DNA of 64,000 nucleotides from Cheilinus undulatus (lineage: Eukaryota; Chordata; Actinopteri; Labriformes; Labridae): NCBI RefSeq assembly GCF_018320785.1, contig NC_054878.1:31695523-31759522 (forward strand). Reading direction: 5' to 3'. A model generated the notes under the pieces. That model was not told the origin of the DNA. It saw only the letters and a program-made list of their open reading frames with translations, and did not search any database. The position numbers and the translations under genes are program-made. Below are positions 1 through 12,143 of this stretch, piece by piece. Numbering within the stretch: the stretch's first letter is position 1; each line of letters opens with the position of its first letter.

Positions 1-1035
1 AGACGTGGTATTATTAAAGAGAACAGAACAATCTAGTTCACAAGGAATGACAGACAATTTATCAGTCTTCAACAGGCTTTGTTGTTGAAGGGCCCACCGT
101 ACATCTAATCAACATTCATGCAACATCCAATGCTCTTAAAAGGTCAAAAGGGTTTTCAATTTGTTCTTTTCTCCAGCTCACCTAGCACAAATAGCTTTGT
201 AGAGATTGTTCAAAATAGCAGGATAATTTAACACAATAAGAAACAATGAGCCGCAATACAGAGAGCATTTGAGCTGCTTGTTGTAGCTACTCCCAGTGTG
301 CAGCAACAATAACTAATGCTTTCATATTAGTGCTCCTGAAACGATAATGAACAGAAACAATATGGTGTAATGATAGAGTATAATAGATTCTGCACATGTA
401 ATGACTTCATAAACATTTTCTTGCCCCCTTTGGTAACTGTATTACAGAAAAAAATGTAATCAGACAGAAGAGAATGTTTTCTGCAGGATAACTTTGCCCT
501 GAGCTTTTCTACACAGGCTCATTTACAGCAGCAGAGGACAGGTGTGTCAAAGAGACCCTGCATCACCTTCCTGAGACTAGCATTATACTGAGACTGCACT
601 GGAACACCAAGTCTCTATTAAACATAAAAAGCAATATAAAAAACACTGATAAAAAACCTGGAAAATAAGGTCATAACTCTTCAAAACACAGAGTTTACTC
701 AGAGACCTTGTATGCTCTCTTCTTTTCTTCTTTCTCGATTTACTGCCTCTCTCTATTTGTTGAGGTCACTTTAGCAACATCTATTACAGTTTAATTTGGT
801 GCACATGACTCACTGAGCATAAACCTTTTTTCTTTTTTAAAAAACTAAAAACCTTGTATTTTTATCCTCTAGCAAAGTCTCTGATGATCATGAGTAAATA
901 GTTACTAAAGATGTTTTTTTTAACCAGCAGTCTGGTTCAGTTCAATTGTTTTGATATGAAATTACTTGTGGTACAACTGTCGAAAGAAATCGAATTGACT
1001 GATCTGTGCTATCCTACCTTTATGACACCCTCCTA
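1..1035. other. Intergenic, no gene seen
   Basis: AT-rich sequence with no coding sequence or recognisable mobile element. The part at about 713-890 is similar to 6545-6745: both share a GTTGAGG..CAC stretch, the words AACATCTATTACAGTTT and GCATAAA, and a pyrimidine-rich left flank. It is therefore probably one of two diverged copies of a dispersed repeat. Confidence 0.5.
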
Positions 1036-1850
1036 GGGTACAAAGCGTTACTATCCGACAGAATTTCTCCCTCGTTTTGTCATGAACACTCTCTTTAAAA
1101 GTAAATAAGAATATTATATTTAGCAAATAAACCTTGTGGGGTACTAGTTTCAATGGCACAACATCTCAAGTAATGAGACATAGCAAGCTGTTGTTTGTTA
1201 GCAAGCCACTTCTAATTGCCAGCTCACGTATGTGAACGATGGTGGCCAGCTCCTATTTAAGAGCCAGCTCCCATTTGAGAGCCAGCCATTTTGAGAGCCA
1301 GCTCCTGTCTGAGAGCCAGCTCCCATTTAAGAGCCAGCTCCCATTCAATAGACAGCTCCTGTTTGAGAGCCAGCTCCCGTATGAGAGCCTTTCTCCTTGT
1401 GCCATTTTTGTTATTTAGATGAAGACAGCAGCAGAGGAGACATTCAAGAACCAAAACTTCTCCAAGTGTACCTATCTGACAGCATTTCTTCCTCCTCTTG
1501 TCATGAACGCTCTTTAGAAGTAGGATATACAATTCAACAAAGAAACCTTGTGGGGTACTAGTTTCAATGGCACAACATCTCAATTCAAGACAAGTTATGT
1601 TGTTTGCTAGCTGGCCTGTTCTACATGCCAGCTCTTTAATGTGAACGATGAGAGCCGGCTCCATTTGAGAGCCAGAGCCCACTTAAGAGCCAGATCCGGT
1701 TTCAGAGCCAGCTCCCATTTAAGAGCCAGCTCCTGTTTGAGAGCCAGCTCCCATTATAGAGTCCCTCTCCTTTTTCCATTTTTTTTCTTTTTTGTTTAAG
1801 ATGAAGACAGCAGCAGAGGAGGCATTCAAGAACCAAAACTTTTCCAAATG
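1036..1850. repeat. Head-to-tail duplication carrying two 18-bp minisatellite arrays
   Basis: Two diverged copies of one unit lie in tandem, about 1036-1467 and 1468-1850. Each has the same order of landmarks: a TCTGACAG/TCCGACAG..TTTCT..CTCxTTTTGTCATGAAC-like block, the word CTTGTGGGGTACTAGTTTCA, the word GTGAACGATG, a minisatellite, and a tail with GATGAAGACAGCAGCAGAGG and TTCAAGAACCAAAACTT. The minisatellites (about 1243-1389 and 1650-1760) have the 18-bp unit GAGCCAGCTCCCATTTRA with point variants; one unit is 16 bp. Reading frames through the array on the minus strand are a by-product of the 18-bp period, not genes. Confidence 0.8.
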
Positions 1851-1950
1851 ATAGGCTGTAAGGGTGACCAGCTCTTAATACTGTCAAACAATCAAAACTT
1901 ACATATCTCTCAAACAAGCAAATATCCGACACTACTGATATGTCAACACT

Positions 1951-2516
1951 AGCTGTGTTTCCATTATCCTTAGAAATGTGCAAAATCTAAGTAGCGCAAT
2001 AAAAAATGTTAATGGAAACACCTACATTTCAAAAAACCTCTCAAATATCGCAAAAAAGTTTTTACGCTCTCATGAGGAGGTTTTTCAGACATTTTGATAT
2101 AGAAATATATCGCAAAAGTGCCACAGAAACACTTTATCAGCATTTACAAGTCACAGGACGTAACGTTCAGTGTCACATGAACAGTCACTCCGAGATAACA
2201 TGACGTGGTATGTGTAAACAGAAGAGGAGACTGAGACTTTTCTTAACATCATACTTACACCCTTACGTGGCTTTTGCCATACATACACACTTTGCCTCTG
2301 AACTATCATCCGTTGCCTTCGTGTTTTGTTCAAAATTATCTAGGCAGCCACTGTAGACGCAACCATAACCGTACCAGCAGTGATGAGATTTTGCGATAAT
2401 TTGGGCTCATGCCCAAAATTTCCTTCAATGGAAACACATTCAAGTACAATTGTACTTAGTAAAAATTTAAGAAATGTCGCTTTTATTTTGCGAAAAGCTG
2501 TAATGGAAACGCAGCT
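1951..2516. mobile_element. MITE-like element with 16-bp terminal inverted repeats
   Basis: The left end AGCTGTGTTTCCATTA (1951-1966) is matched in inverted orientation by TAATGGAAACGCAGCT (2501-2516), with one mismatch. Further AATGGAAAC words occur inside both ends (about 2011 and 2430), so the ends are partly repetitive. The interior is AT-rich, contains TATCGCAAAA-type words and encodes no transposase. The size (566 bp) and structure fit a non-autonomous DNA transposon. I could not define a clear target-site duplication, so the superfamily is left open. Confidence 0.6.
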
Positions 2517-2909
2517 GTAGTATCAACAGCCCATGTTTGCCAACTACCTGCATGTGGACATAACCAGCTTGGCAACTAACTTAAGCCTATTGTTTCACAA
2601 ACCTTGCTGCTTTTTGCATTGTGAACTAGTCCTGTTTACATGGCCCACTGCCAATGCTACACAGTGCTGAGAGCAGCTGACAAAGCACTCTGTGGAAATG
2701 GAAAGAATGCCATTTGAAAGTTTTGTATTCTTCGCTGGACTTAACCTTGCCACCTTCATCAAGTAACCCTTTGTTTTGTTTTGTTTTTTCAAAGGTTCTG
2801 CCCTTCTCAAACACTGTCTATAGTGTTGCCAGGATGGATGTGAAACATAACCCATGCTATGGGTATGTGAAAGACTATCACCATGCAAGTATGAGGACAT
2901 TACAGCTTT
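2517..2909. other. Intergenic, nothing recognised
   Basis: No gene or repeat identified beyond a short TTTTG microsatellite-like run near 2770-2790. The short overlapping open frames on both strands show no family signature. Confidence 0.4.
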
Positions 2910-3420
2910 CCTTTAAAATTCCAGAAATGTGTTTGGATGTTTGGAGGGATCTGTTAAAACATTTTCAGTCAGATTTGTGAAATGTATTTGTAGTTTTTTA
3001 GTGTTTGATCTGAATTTTCTGGGGGGAATTTGCTTTGTAATTTTTAGAAATAGAATTTTGTGAAATTTATTTGGAGATTTTGATTGGGAATTGGAGCAGG
3101 TGTCGTTGATTTTCAGGGAATTTTCTGTCTTTTTCGCTGGATTTTGGGGAATTCGACATTTAGGAGGATTTCACTTTAAAATCTTGGTGAATTAGAGAGT
3201 TTAGATGGAATTTGTGAGAAATTTTTTATTGAAATGTTTGGTCTTTATGATAAAGTTTTTCTGAAACATTTGGGGAATTATTGAAGAAATTTTGGGGTAC
3301 TTTGTCTGGGAAACACTAAAAATATGTTTAAAATATGTCCACAGAAATAAAGGGTGATTTCTTTGAAATGTAGGAAATTTGTGTAGATTTTGGAAAGGGA
3401 ATTTGCCATCAGCTATTTTT
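2910..3420. repeat. G/T-rich degenerate repeat, copy 1
   Basis: The sequence is made of loosely repeated words such as GGGAATTT, GAAATTTGTTTGGA and TTTTCAGGGAATTTTC. It is collinear with 20160-20620. Shared landmarks in the same order are TTTGGATGTTTG, AATTTTCTGTC, TGGGGTA.TTT, CACAGAAAT with TTTCTTTGAAA, and AATTTGTGT. Two copies of one dispersed repeat are the simplest reading; no protein is encoded. Confidence 0.6.
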
Positions 3421-4869
3421 GATTTCAGTCTTAGTCCAAGCTTTCATTCTCTTTCCTGAATTTGGTACTAAATTGTGGTAGTGTGTTCTATGCACCCTGC
3501 CAAACCTGGGGTCCCTGCTTTCTACAGCTGAGAGGCAGAATAGCTACAGATGCATTATATTTGGACAGATTCACCCACAGTAGAGAAATATCATGGGTTT
3601 TGAATGTTGAAGTCTAGTCTTTTTATTGAAGAAGGCTGTTGACGTACATTAGCCATATACTTAGTCAATTACATTAGCACTGGGCTAAGAAGGCCTTATG
3701 GTCCATCATCAAGAAAAGATGATGAATGACTCCACCATACCTATCTCAATGACAGACACCATTTCTTACTGACTGAAGACCCCCAACAACTGACCAACCG
3801 ACTGACATGTAGCCAAAATGTATTCTCTGAAACCTTTCCAGTGCCGTAATCTCTCCAGAAACAGGACCTGAGCTTTAAAACCTATCAGGTTCTACGTATG
3901 CCAAAAAAGTGGAAAGAAAAAAACAAAACAAAATCCAAACTAAAGCTCAGGTCTCAAGAGTTTAAGATCAACTTTAAAAACACTATTTCAAAAGTTTTAA
4001 AAGTTTGCTTTAAATGAGTGAATTCACATTGACACAGTGAACCCATCATCAGAGCCTGATTCCCTAAGAATGGGTTCCAGCTTCTTGCAGTGCCAAGAAT
4101 TGCTCATTATTTGCTCCAGTTTAAGATTCAAACATGGTTTCAGGTTTAAAGTTTGCCCTTCCTTTGGGCAGAGCTGTGCTCTAAAACTGATAGGGCACAA
4201 TTTATCACCATCAAGATGATGAGCTTAGAGGGGAGAAGGAACCTTTTCAAGTTTATTGGCAGGCCAGACTCATAAATGTATGATTTTTATATCAATTGAA
4301 ACAGAGCAAGCTAGGACACTTTGAGGAGAAAGATCATTATCCTTAAATGGCTGCAGACTGAACATTTTTATGAAGTTTTTTAGCTGCTGACTGATTTATG
4401 TTATATGTGTATATTTTATATAGGTAATATTAATTACAAAGTTGTATTCACAGACTTCATTTAACTTAAAATTTATTTTTCAGTCATAACTAAGTGGAGC
4501 TGTTTTCCTAATCACTAAGCAGTGAGTCTGTATCTCATAAATCTCATAAATATGGTGCACTTACAGTAATATTTCACTCATGTGGCTGTTTGCAGCAGTG
4601 TAAATTAGAGAATTGGTTTCCAACCTGGGTCTGGGTTCCCTTAAAGGGGGCGCCAAAAAAACTCAAGGGGGCATGAGGCTTTGTCTACTTAAGTTGTCAA
4701 AATTACGTTGTACTGTATATTGAAGTAAAAACATGATTAACATATTTAATATTTTATACAAAGGTTTTTGGCAATGAAAACATGTGCAAGCCCATTTTCT
4801 AGGGTTTTATCATTGAAACAATTAAAATTGTACATTTTTTACGGCAATGTATCTCTTTGGTCTGAAGTG
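3421..4869. other. Intergenic; fragment of a dispersed repeat near 4613-4690
   Basis: No coding sequence supported. Around 4613-4690 the phrase GGTTTCCAACCTGGGTCTGGG followed by CTTAAAGGGGGCGCC (20 or fewer bases quoted each) resembles the common fish repeat that reads 'note, not corrected: repeat end' only in the sense of a short GGGGG(C/T)CGC-type terminus; the family is not certain. The remainder is AT-rich and featureless to the eye. Confidence 0.3.
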
Positions 4870-6290
4870 CAAGGCCAGATATAAGGAGGGATAAAGGGGA
4901 GAGCTACCTGGGGCCCCGCCAAAATAAGGGCCCATAGAGGTCTGCAAAATCATGGTCCATTGTAAGGTCAAGCTGTGATGGACATATTTTATTTTACCTG
5001 AATAATAACCACTCTTATCAAATCAACAAAAAATGAATTTTTATTGTATATTTATATTTTAGTATGTATATTTTATTAAAATATATCGAGCCTTTATAAA
5101 AATGTAAACCCATTCTCTTCCCAGAATTTCCTTTTTGTTGTTAACAGTGTGAATGGGCACACTGAACTAAATGATTGAGAAACTGATGTCAGACTTCAGC
5201 GCTATAAGTCACGATGGGATGCCAGAAATAAAGAAGTAGAAACTGAGAAAACTTTAATGGAAAACAATTGAATGACTGTGTGAAGAGTTAAAAAGAGAAA
5301 AAAAAAAAGAAAAATGAGTGAAAGGTGGCAGAATTTGGATAAAAGTGGCCAAGAAAAGGCATAAAAAAAGCAAAAAAGAGTTAAGAGTGGCACAAAGACG
5401 AGGCAAAAATCTGCAAAAAAAGTATATAAAAGAAATAGATTAAAAGAGGCAAGAATGGGTAAGAAGCTCAATAGATTACTTCGAAGTGGCAAAATATGAT
5501 AAATGGGGGGCGAAAATGGGTTTTAAATGGAAAAATGTGGAAAACTGAGGTTAAAAATGTCAAAAACGGGATAAAATTAAGAAAAAAGAGGCAACAGAAG
5601 CAGTAAGGGGTTTAAAATAGCAAAAAAAAGTGCTGAAAATTTGCAAAACTAGGCAAGAATCTAAAAAAAATGGTCAAAAGTAGCAAAATAGGTTACAGAA
5701 AGCAAAATGGACTTGCAAAAATGGGTGAAAAGTTGCAAAAAATGCAAATACATGCCATGTAAGTGGCAAAATGGGTTTTAAGTGGGAAAAATGTGGAAAA
5801 TGTAGGTTAAAAATGGGATAAAGGTGAGAAAAAAGGCAACAGAAGCAGACATTTGTTAACAATAACAAAAATAAGTCCTAAAAAAATTGCAAAAATACTG
5901 TACCAAAAATGGTTAAGAAGCTGAATAAATTGTTAGGAGGTGGCAAAATAGGGCTTTAAGTGGCTAAAATGGGTTAAAAGCCACTTAAAGGTCTAGCAAA
6001 AATAGATGAAAGTTGAAAAAAATGATAGAATTTGGCAAAAAGAGGCAAATAAGTGGCAAAAATGGGTTTAGAGTGCTAAAAAAGTGTCAGATTTTAGTTG
6101 AAATTTAAAATTATTGTTTAGAAGTGGAAAAATAGGGCAACAAGCTGCAAAAATTTGTTTAAAGTGGCAAAATGAAGTGGCAAAATGGGACTCCAGTGGC
6201 AAAAATGTGGCAGAATAAAACTGCAAAAAAGAAAAAAAAAGAGCTGAAAGTGACAAAAATGGATGGAAGGTGAAAAGGTTAGATGAGGCA
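4870..6290 (+). repeat. A-rich composite repeat, copy 1
   Basis: The head (about 4870-5220) carries GGATAAAGGGGAGAGCT, CTGGGGCCCCGCCAAAA, GGGCCCAT, GCAAAATCATGGTC, GGGCACACTGAACTAAA and GATGTCAGACTTC. These words recur in the same order at 19130-19290 and, inverted, at about 55260-54940. The body (about 5280-6290) is an irregular array of 10-15-bp units of the type AGTGGCAAAAATGGGTTAAA. A/G richness on this strand generates K-, N- and G-rich frames here and long F/L/C-rich frames on the other strand; none looks like a real protein. The class of mobile element is unknown. Confidence 0.75.
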
Positions 6291-8070
6291 GCACACATAC
6301 ATGATTTCAACATTAGAAACCAATAACAGCTTCACACACTTTTTAGCTCCAAAATGAAGTAATGCTGTGGATCCAAGACACATGCAATGATATCATCAAT
6401 AAACCACAACTGGGGGAATGCTCTGGGGTTTTTAGGGGCCTTGACAATTCTGGAGGACGGCCTTCTGCAATGTAGTTACGATCGTTTTTCTGCTTCATTT
6501 GTTCAACTTTAGGTAGAAAAGTTGAACAGGCCTTGTGTGAATCAAGCTTTCTTCCTCTTCTCAGGTGAATCTCTCTCTGGATTCACAGCTTTATTGAATC
6601 TGTTGAGGCCACACTTTGGGAACATCTATTACAGTTTCATATTACACTCAGGACTCCCAGCATAAATCTGTATTTTCATTAAAGTGAAGATAAAAGGTAA
6701 TAACCTGGTACTCTTATCCTCCACTCATACTCTGCTGATTTATATTAAACGGTTGAATTCACACATGCAGTATCAGTGCACACATATCTCTGCTGCTGTC
6801 TTCATCTCGTGTTTGCAAACCTTTCTTCAACTCTCTGCAGGAGGAGAAGCTTTACATCAGACCACGTCTCTGTTATTCACTGAGAGAGAGGAAACCAGCT
6901 CACCAGTGAGAACTATTTTCCAGACAAATCTCTTTCCTCATATTGCATCCGCAGTTATATTTCCTTTCCATTTATTGCAACTCCAGGGTAAATGTACTAG
7001 CAAACAGCAGAAGGCTGCACTTCATCTTCACTGGTCAGTGTTTAGTTTGCACAGGCACCGCTGTATTGATTTCACAGTTTCACACTTCACATTGACATCT
7101 TGAAAGGCTTTGGCGTAGTCAACTGCAGGGCCATTTAGTAATGCATTTAGGGCAATACATTACCTGGGCACAAGCTATGAATTGAACGTTTATTATATTC
7201 TTCAGGTACCGTAAATTTCCCCAGCTATTTCTGATCTGTGTTCTTGAAAACCCAGAGGAGCCAAAGTGAGGAATTTGCAGGAGAACATTCTGAGATTTAA
7301 AAAGAAGTGGAGGAAATGAAAAGGTTAGGGAAAAATAAGACAGTTATCTTTCTGCTGGCTGGCTGAGTGCACAATTCTACTCTGCTATTTTCTAGAAGGT
7401 CATATTTAATCTATGTAATTATTGTCATGCAATTTTATACAGCTCTCTGCTTGAATCAAAATGCCCCAGGGTGCACCTACGCAGCGTTTTAAACAATTCT
7501 GTTGGAAAGGAAAGTAAAGCCATTGGGCACACATTAACGCTTCTCCTGCAGCATGTTTTTCCTCTTCTTCTGAATCTGACATCAGGGAGATTACCTTTTC
7601 CCTCTCCTGCTGCTGAAAAGATATCTCCAGCAGAGATAGTGCTGGGAGGGATGGGCTGTTAAGCAATAGCATTATGCACCCATATTCGTATTCAAATTAA
7701 TGTGTTTGACCGTCTTCTGCAGGATATGAATCCATTTATATGTCCCATTTGGACCGTTTGTATGGGACATTATCTGCTTTCAGTAAGGCCCTGGGAGCGA
7801 TATGTCATCCATGATGTGTTCTAATGCATCTGCCAAGAGCGGTTTGTTTTCAATGTTGTTGTTTTTTTTGTGTGCAGGATAACAGAAAAGCTCCTGGACA
7901 GATTTTCAAGAACTTAGTGGTAGGTGGTAACATGGGTCAAGGACAGAGACTTTGGATTTTAGACAAAAACAAACTAAAGTAACCGGCTGTGGGTCGCATA
8001 GGCCCAAACATAGCCTATGTTGAACGTTAGTTCTGACTAATGAAGGAGCATGCAGTCCACGAACATTTAA
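6291..8070. other. Intergenic; second copy of the 713-890 repeat at 6545-6745
   Basis: Positions 6545-6745 are similar to 713-890 (see the entry at the start of the window). An open frame of 139 codons at 6684-7103 has no recognisable domain, signal peptide or homologous family and begins inside this repeat, so it is not annotated as a gene. The rest shows no feature. Confidence 0.4.
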
Positions 8071-9343
8071 AGTCCCTGTTCAGTGATAGAAAAAAACTTT
8101 ATTTTAGGTTTGCTGTATGACAGGCCACTTTGTTATGAACCATCAGGCCAAATTTCAGTAATGAAAAGCATCTCTAAGTTTATAACATTAAGCTTCAAAC
8201 TCGGTAAAGTCTGCTCTAGGATGGTGTGGGCGGGTCAGATGAATGAGCCGAAGCCACGCACACTCACGAGAAAGACGATCTTCTCACATTTAAAAAATGC
8301 TACAACAATTTCTCTGTTAAAAAAATGCTCTGTTACAATTTCAGTTTTTTTAAAGCCACCAGAGAAATAACCACATAAATGTCATGACATACATGACAGA
8401 GCTAAAAGGTGTTTTTATTTTCTCACTGTCTTTGACTCTTCAGATTTTCCTTATATCTCATTTTCTGAGTCATGTGAAGTTATGTGTCTATCCCATTTAT
8501 TAGGCGTCTTTGGTGTTAATTTGCTGCTGAAAACACTTGATTTCCTGATGTTTCTCTTCAAAATAAAAGTCTTCAGTGATGATTAGCATACAAGGCTTTT
8601 ATTGTGACAGACGTTGCAGGAAAAGAGCATGTCTACCATGGAATAGTTTACTAAACTTGAGCAAACTGGCACAAACAGACTGGAGGGATTGAATGTGGCT
8701 GCTTAGAGAGAGACAAAGCCACAGTCTGCTTCTTTTAGACATTCAGGTCTAAAGACAAGTGAAATATGGATTAAAACACACCTTCAGCAGGTAATGTTTG
8801 TTCCTGCTGCATTTGGATCAAGTGAAAATATGGACAAGCATTCCAGCAATTAGCCTGCCCCCCTGATCTTGTAGTGAACTCTGATTAGAGCTGCCTGGCT
8901 CTGTTCTGGAACAGAGACAGAAGTTGGGGATTGAATTTAATGTTTTCTGGCACAAATCCCTTTGTTTTACTTTAAAAAACAAGTATGCCACCATGGCTGA
9001 TAGATATGGGCAATGTACCTCACAATGAACAAAAACACAGAATTGATTGATAATCAATGAAGGCATTGACATCAGCGAACAACAGACTATTGAGATAAGC
9101 TGCTCTTTGGTTTTATATTATTGTAGCATTAGGGGGGAGTGGTTATCCCCATCCCAATCTGTGATGTGGTGAGGCACTGTATTTGCCCTGCCAAAATAAA
9201 ACCAAGCCAGGAAAGAGGCGAACAGCTTTCTAACAGTCTTAATTCAAAATTTGGTCACACATACAGTAGATCTCAGTGTTTTCATGTTTACATATTCCAA
9301 CATATCTAGTATTTTAAGACACAGATTTCAGTTTTCAGGGACT
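8071..9343 (+). mobile_element. Inverted-repeat-ended element, copy A
   Basis: It starts with AGTCCCTGTTCAGTGAT and ends near CAGGGACT. Comparison with the copies at 11493-12143 and 22264-23083 gives a terminal inverted repeat of about AGTCCCTGTAAAGTGA. Shared internal words in the same order include CTTTATTTTAG, GTATGACAG, CTCTAAGTTTATA, CTGCTCTAGG.TGGTG, GCTTAGAGAGAGACAAAGCC and AAGACAAGTGAAATATGG. Copy A is the longest of the three. No transposase frame is visible, so this is probably a non-autonomous DNA transposon; superfamily unknown. Confidence 0.65.
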
Positions 9344-11492
9344 ATAAAGTGAAATCTCAGGCTGAAAAACAACCTAAATAAACACCCTAATAAAGGAGAC
9401 AGGTTCCTTTGCTGTGCTACATACCTCCATGTTGTTAACTATGGGGCAAGCCAGCCAAACTGTGAAACACAGGGTTTTTTTTTTTCAAATGACACCTATT
9501 TTTAGTCACCATTTTAATGAACACCCCCTCATTCATACGCTGTGTTAGACCAGATGTGCGCATTTCATAAATCACACATGGACCTTGTTGTAAGATGATT
9601 TCTTCACCCAAATCTGTGCTGGTTTCTACACAAGTTAGATAAATAAGGGCCTATGTCACTGCCATAGTTAAGAGTGTAGGCTTTAGTTGTCCCCCTCACA
9701 ATGCTTTGACAAATTTTATGTACAATTTTCATCACTGGCTCTTATGTGTTGCCTTGCTGTCATTCTCCTTAGGTCTCTGGTCTCCTTCTCTACTTGCAGC
9801 TATTGAACTAAGCAGTTTGATGAGAGTTAGGTTTGTTCTTCTTTTTTAACTTTTGCTGTTTATTGTCCAAGCTGCTGTTTCACCTCTTCCATTTTAAGCA
9901 TGCACGTCTAGATTGCTGGTTTTTTGTTGTTTTAGTTTTGCGGTTTTCCCATTTTCAGTGTTTTCACTTTTCATTAGTTCATTTGGCAGAGTAGAGGGAG
10001 ATGGGGCAGTCCTACGGCCCCTTTCTTTTGTCCTATTGGCTGGCATCTACAGCCTTTGTTTTGTTCTTTCATTGGTCATTTAACATTTTGTTGAATAATA
10101 CTGGAAGAAGATATTTGAACATATAGAGATGGAAAAATGGTATGCTGCATTTTATTAAAAGTGTGTTGTATTTCTGAATTACAGGTCTATCGTATTCATA
10201 TCATCTTAATTAGGAAAGACTTAACTTTAAGCATTTATTTATTGCACAATCTTATGAATGAAACAGGAGGTCTTGTTGATCTCTAAGTCTTCATGAGGTC
10301 AAAGGCTTGGTGAGGCCGACAGCAGGATGGGAAATCCCCCTTATGGAGTCTAGACACTGTTGTTGGATATGAAAAAGGATGTGGGACGTGATGCAGGGTG
10401 GCCATCTGGTGATCTGGACCTGACACTGATGAGCTGGTCCTGAGCACTGATGATTTGGACATGAAGTGACTGGGATGGAGGAGGGTGACATGGACCCATG
10501 TTGAAGACAAACTGGCAGCACTAGAGAAGAGCAGCAGCATGATTGGTCTGTAAATGTTTTGTCAAAATCCGATTAGTTTAAAGATCGAACATCCAAGATC
10601 AGCTGATCATTAGAGAATAAGCAGAGAGACAAAGAATGAGCAGTATGAATAAATGAATATGGAGCAGTGTTTCTGCTAAACCTTAACCTAAGCTTCATTT
10701 CTTTGATTTCAGCATCTGATAATATATATATTTAGATTCTTATCTGCATATCTTCTGTGCAATTTCACATTAACAAAACTCTTGATGTGAGGGTAAACCA
10801 AACGTGATCATTCAGGTCGTACTTTTAAAATCCAACACTAACAACATCTGTCTACCAATGCTAAAACTTTCTCACTCATTCAGATGTATTTTAGAAAACA
10901 GTCAGTGAAAACCATCAGGTGTGAGGGCTGCTGTTGTGTTTGTGTTGTCAAATGATTAATGGGCAGACGTGGATATGATTAATCAAAAATTAACTTAATG
11001 AATTATTTTTAAATTTGCAAGGATGTTAACGTCAATAGAAATGAACCAAAGTTAATGTCAGCATTAACTGATATTATCAAAAACAACAAAAACATAAGTT
11101 ATCGCAATAGATTTGATCACCTGAGGGCTCATGATGGTAACACAGTAACCATGCCGTCGCGGACAAGCCTACGAGTTACAACAGGTGTTTCGTGTTAGCT
11201 AATGGCCATGTTATATGGTGACTTTCAGCTGAATATGTCCGTGGTTGTGGTGTTTATACGTGTTATTTGGTTGAATATTAACACGTTCTCATTCTTCTTC
11301 TTCCTCTGGATCAACAGACTATGCAGTTTTAGCACATTACTGCCCTCTACAGTCTAAAATCCTAACTGCTATTAAGGGGTGTCCCATTTCTAAGTCACAA
11401 GATGGCCCTTACACTTGGTTTTGAGGAGAGAGTTAAGACTGAGGGTAAGATTGAGGGTTAAGGGGAGAATTGGAATTCAGCCTTATTCTTAA
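9344..11492. other. Intergenic, no gene recognised
   Basis: No coding sequence or classifiable element found. The stretch 10283-10540 has two overlapping minus-strand frames (85 and 76 codons) in a sequence with loosely repeated CTGATGA/CTGGTC words, without any protein family signature. An AT-rich portion lies at about 10958-11110. Confidence 0.4.
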
Positions 11493-12143
11493 AGTCCCTG
11501 TAAAGGGATTTTAAAAAATCTTTATTTTAGGGGTGTATGACAGGCCTCCATGTTATGAACCACCAGACCAAGTTACAGTCATGAGAAACATCTTTAAGTT
11601 TATAAAATTAAGCTTCTAACTCATGAAAAAAGACTTATTAAAATCTGCTCTAGGGTGGTGTGAGTGTGTTGGTTGAATGAGCTGAAGCCAAGCCCACTCA
11701 CATTACAAAAAAAACCCCTTTTAATCAGTGCACAGCTTCCTGGCACTGTCAGAGCAGAAAGACAGAATTTGGGGATTGGATTTACTGTTTTCTGGCACAA
11801 ATCTCTCTGTTATGATACTTTAAATGACCCGTAGTCCACTGTGGCTGATAGATTTGGGAAATTTTTCTCACAGTAAACAAATACACAGCATGAAGCTGGC
11901 TGTTAAATTTCAATAAAGGCAGCTAACAACAGTACTGAGATGAACTGCTGTGCAATTTTTTTTATCATTGTAGCGTTAAGGGGGCAGGGTAATCCTCTTA
12001 GTGACAGGTGATGTCATGGGCTTAGAAATTTGCCCTGCCCAAACCAAGCCAGGAAAGAGGTGAAAAACCTAATGGTCTGAATCTAAAATTCCAGCATAAC
12101 TAGTGTGTTAAGACACAAAGTTTGGATTTCACTTTACAAGGAT
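11493..12143 (+). mobile_element. Inverted-repeat-ended element, copy B (internally deleted)
   Basis: It starts with AGTCCCTGTAAAGGGA and ends with TTTGGATTTCACTTTACAAG, close to the inverted complement of the start. It shares with copy A the left block (CTTTATTTTAGGGG, GTATGACAGGCC, GCTCTAGGGTGGTGTG) and the right block (GATAGATTTGGGAAAT, AACCAAGCCAGGAAAGAGG, TTAAGACACA). The middle of copy A is missing, including the GCTTAGAGAGAGACAAAGCC block. Confidence 0.65.

Noticed and set aside
1257-1983. Minus-strand frames of 141 and 93 codons with SWLxNGSWL-type repeats
   Set aside because: They read through the 18-bp minisatellite and its duplication; no family similarity.
6684-7103. 139-codon plus-strand frame
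   Set aside because: No domain, signal peptide or splice evidence; it overlaps a dispersed repeat copy.
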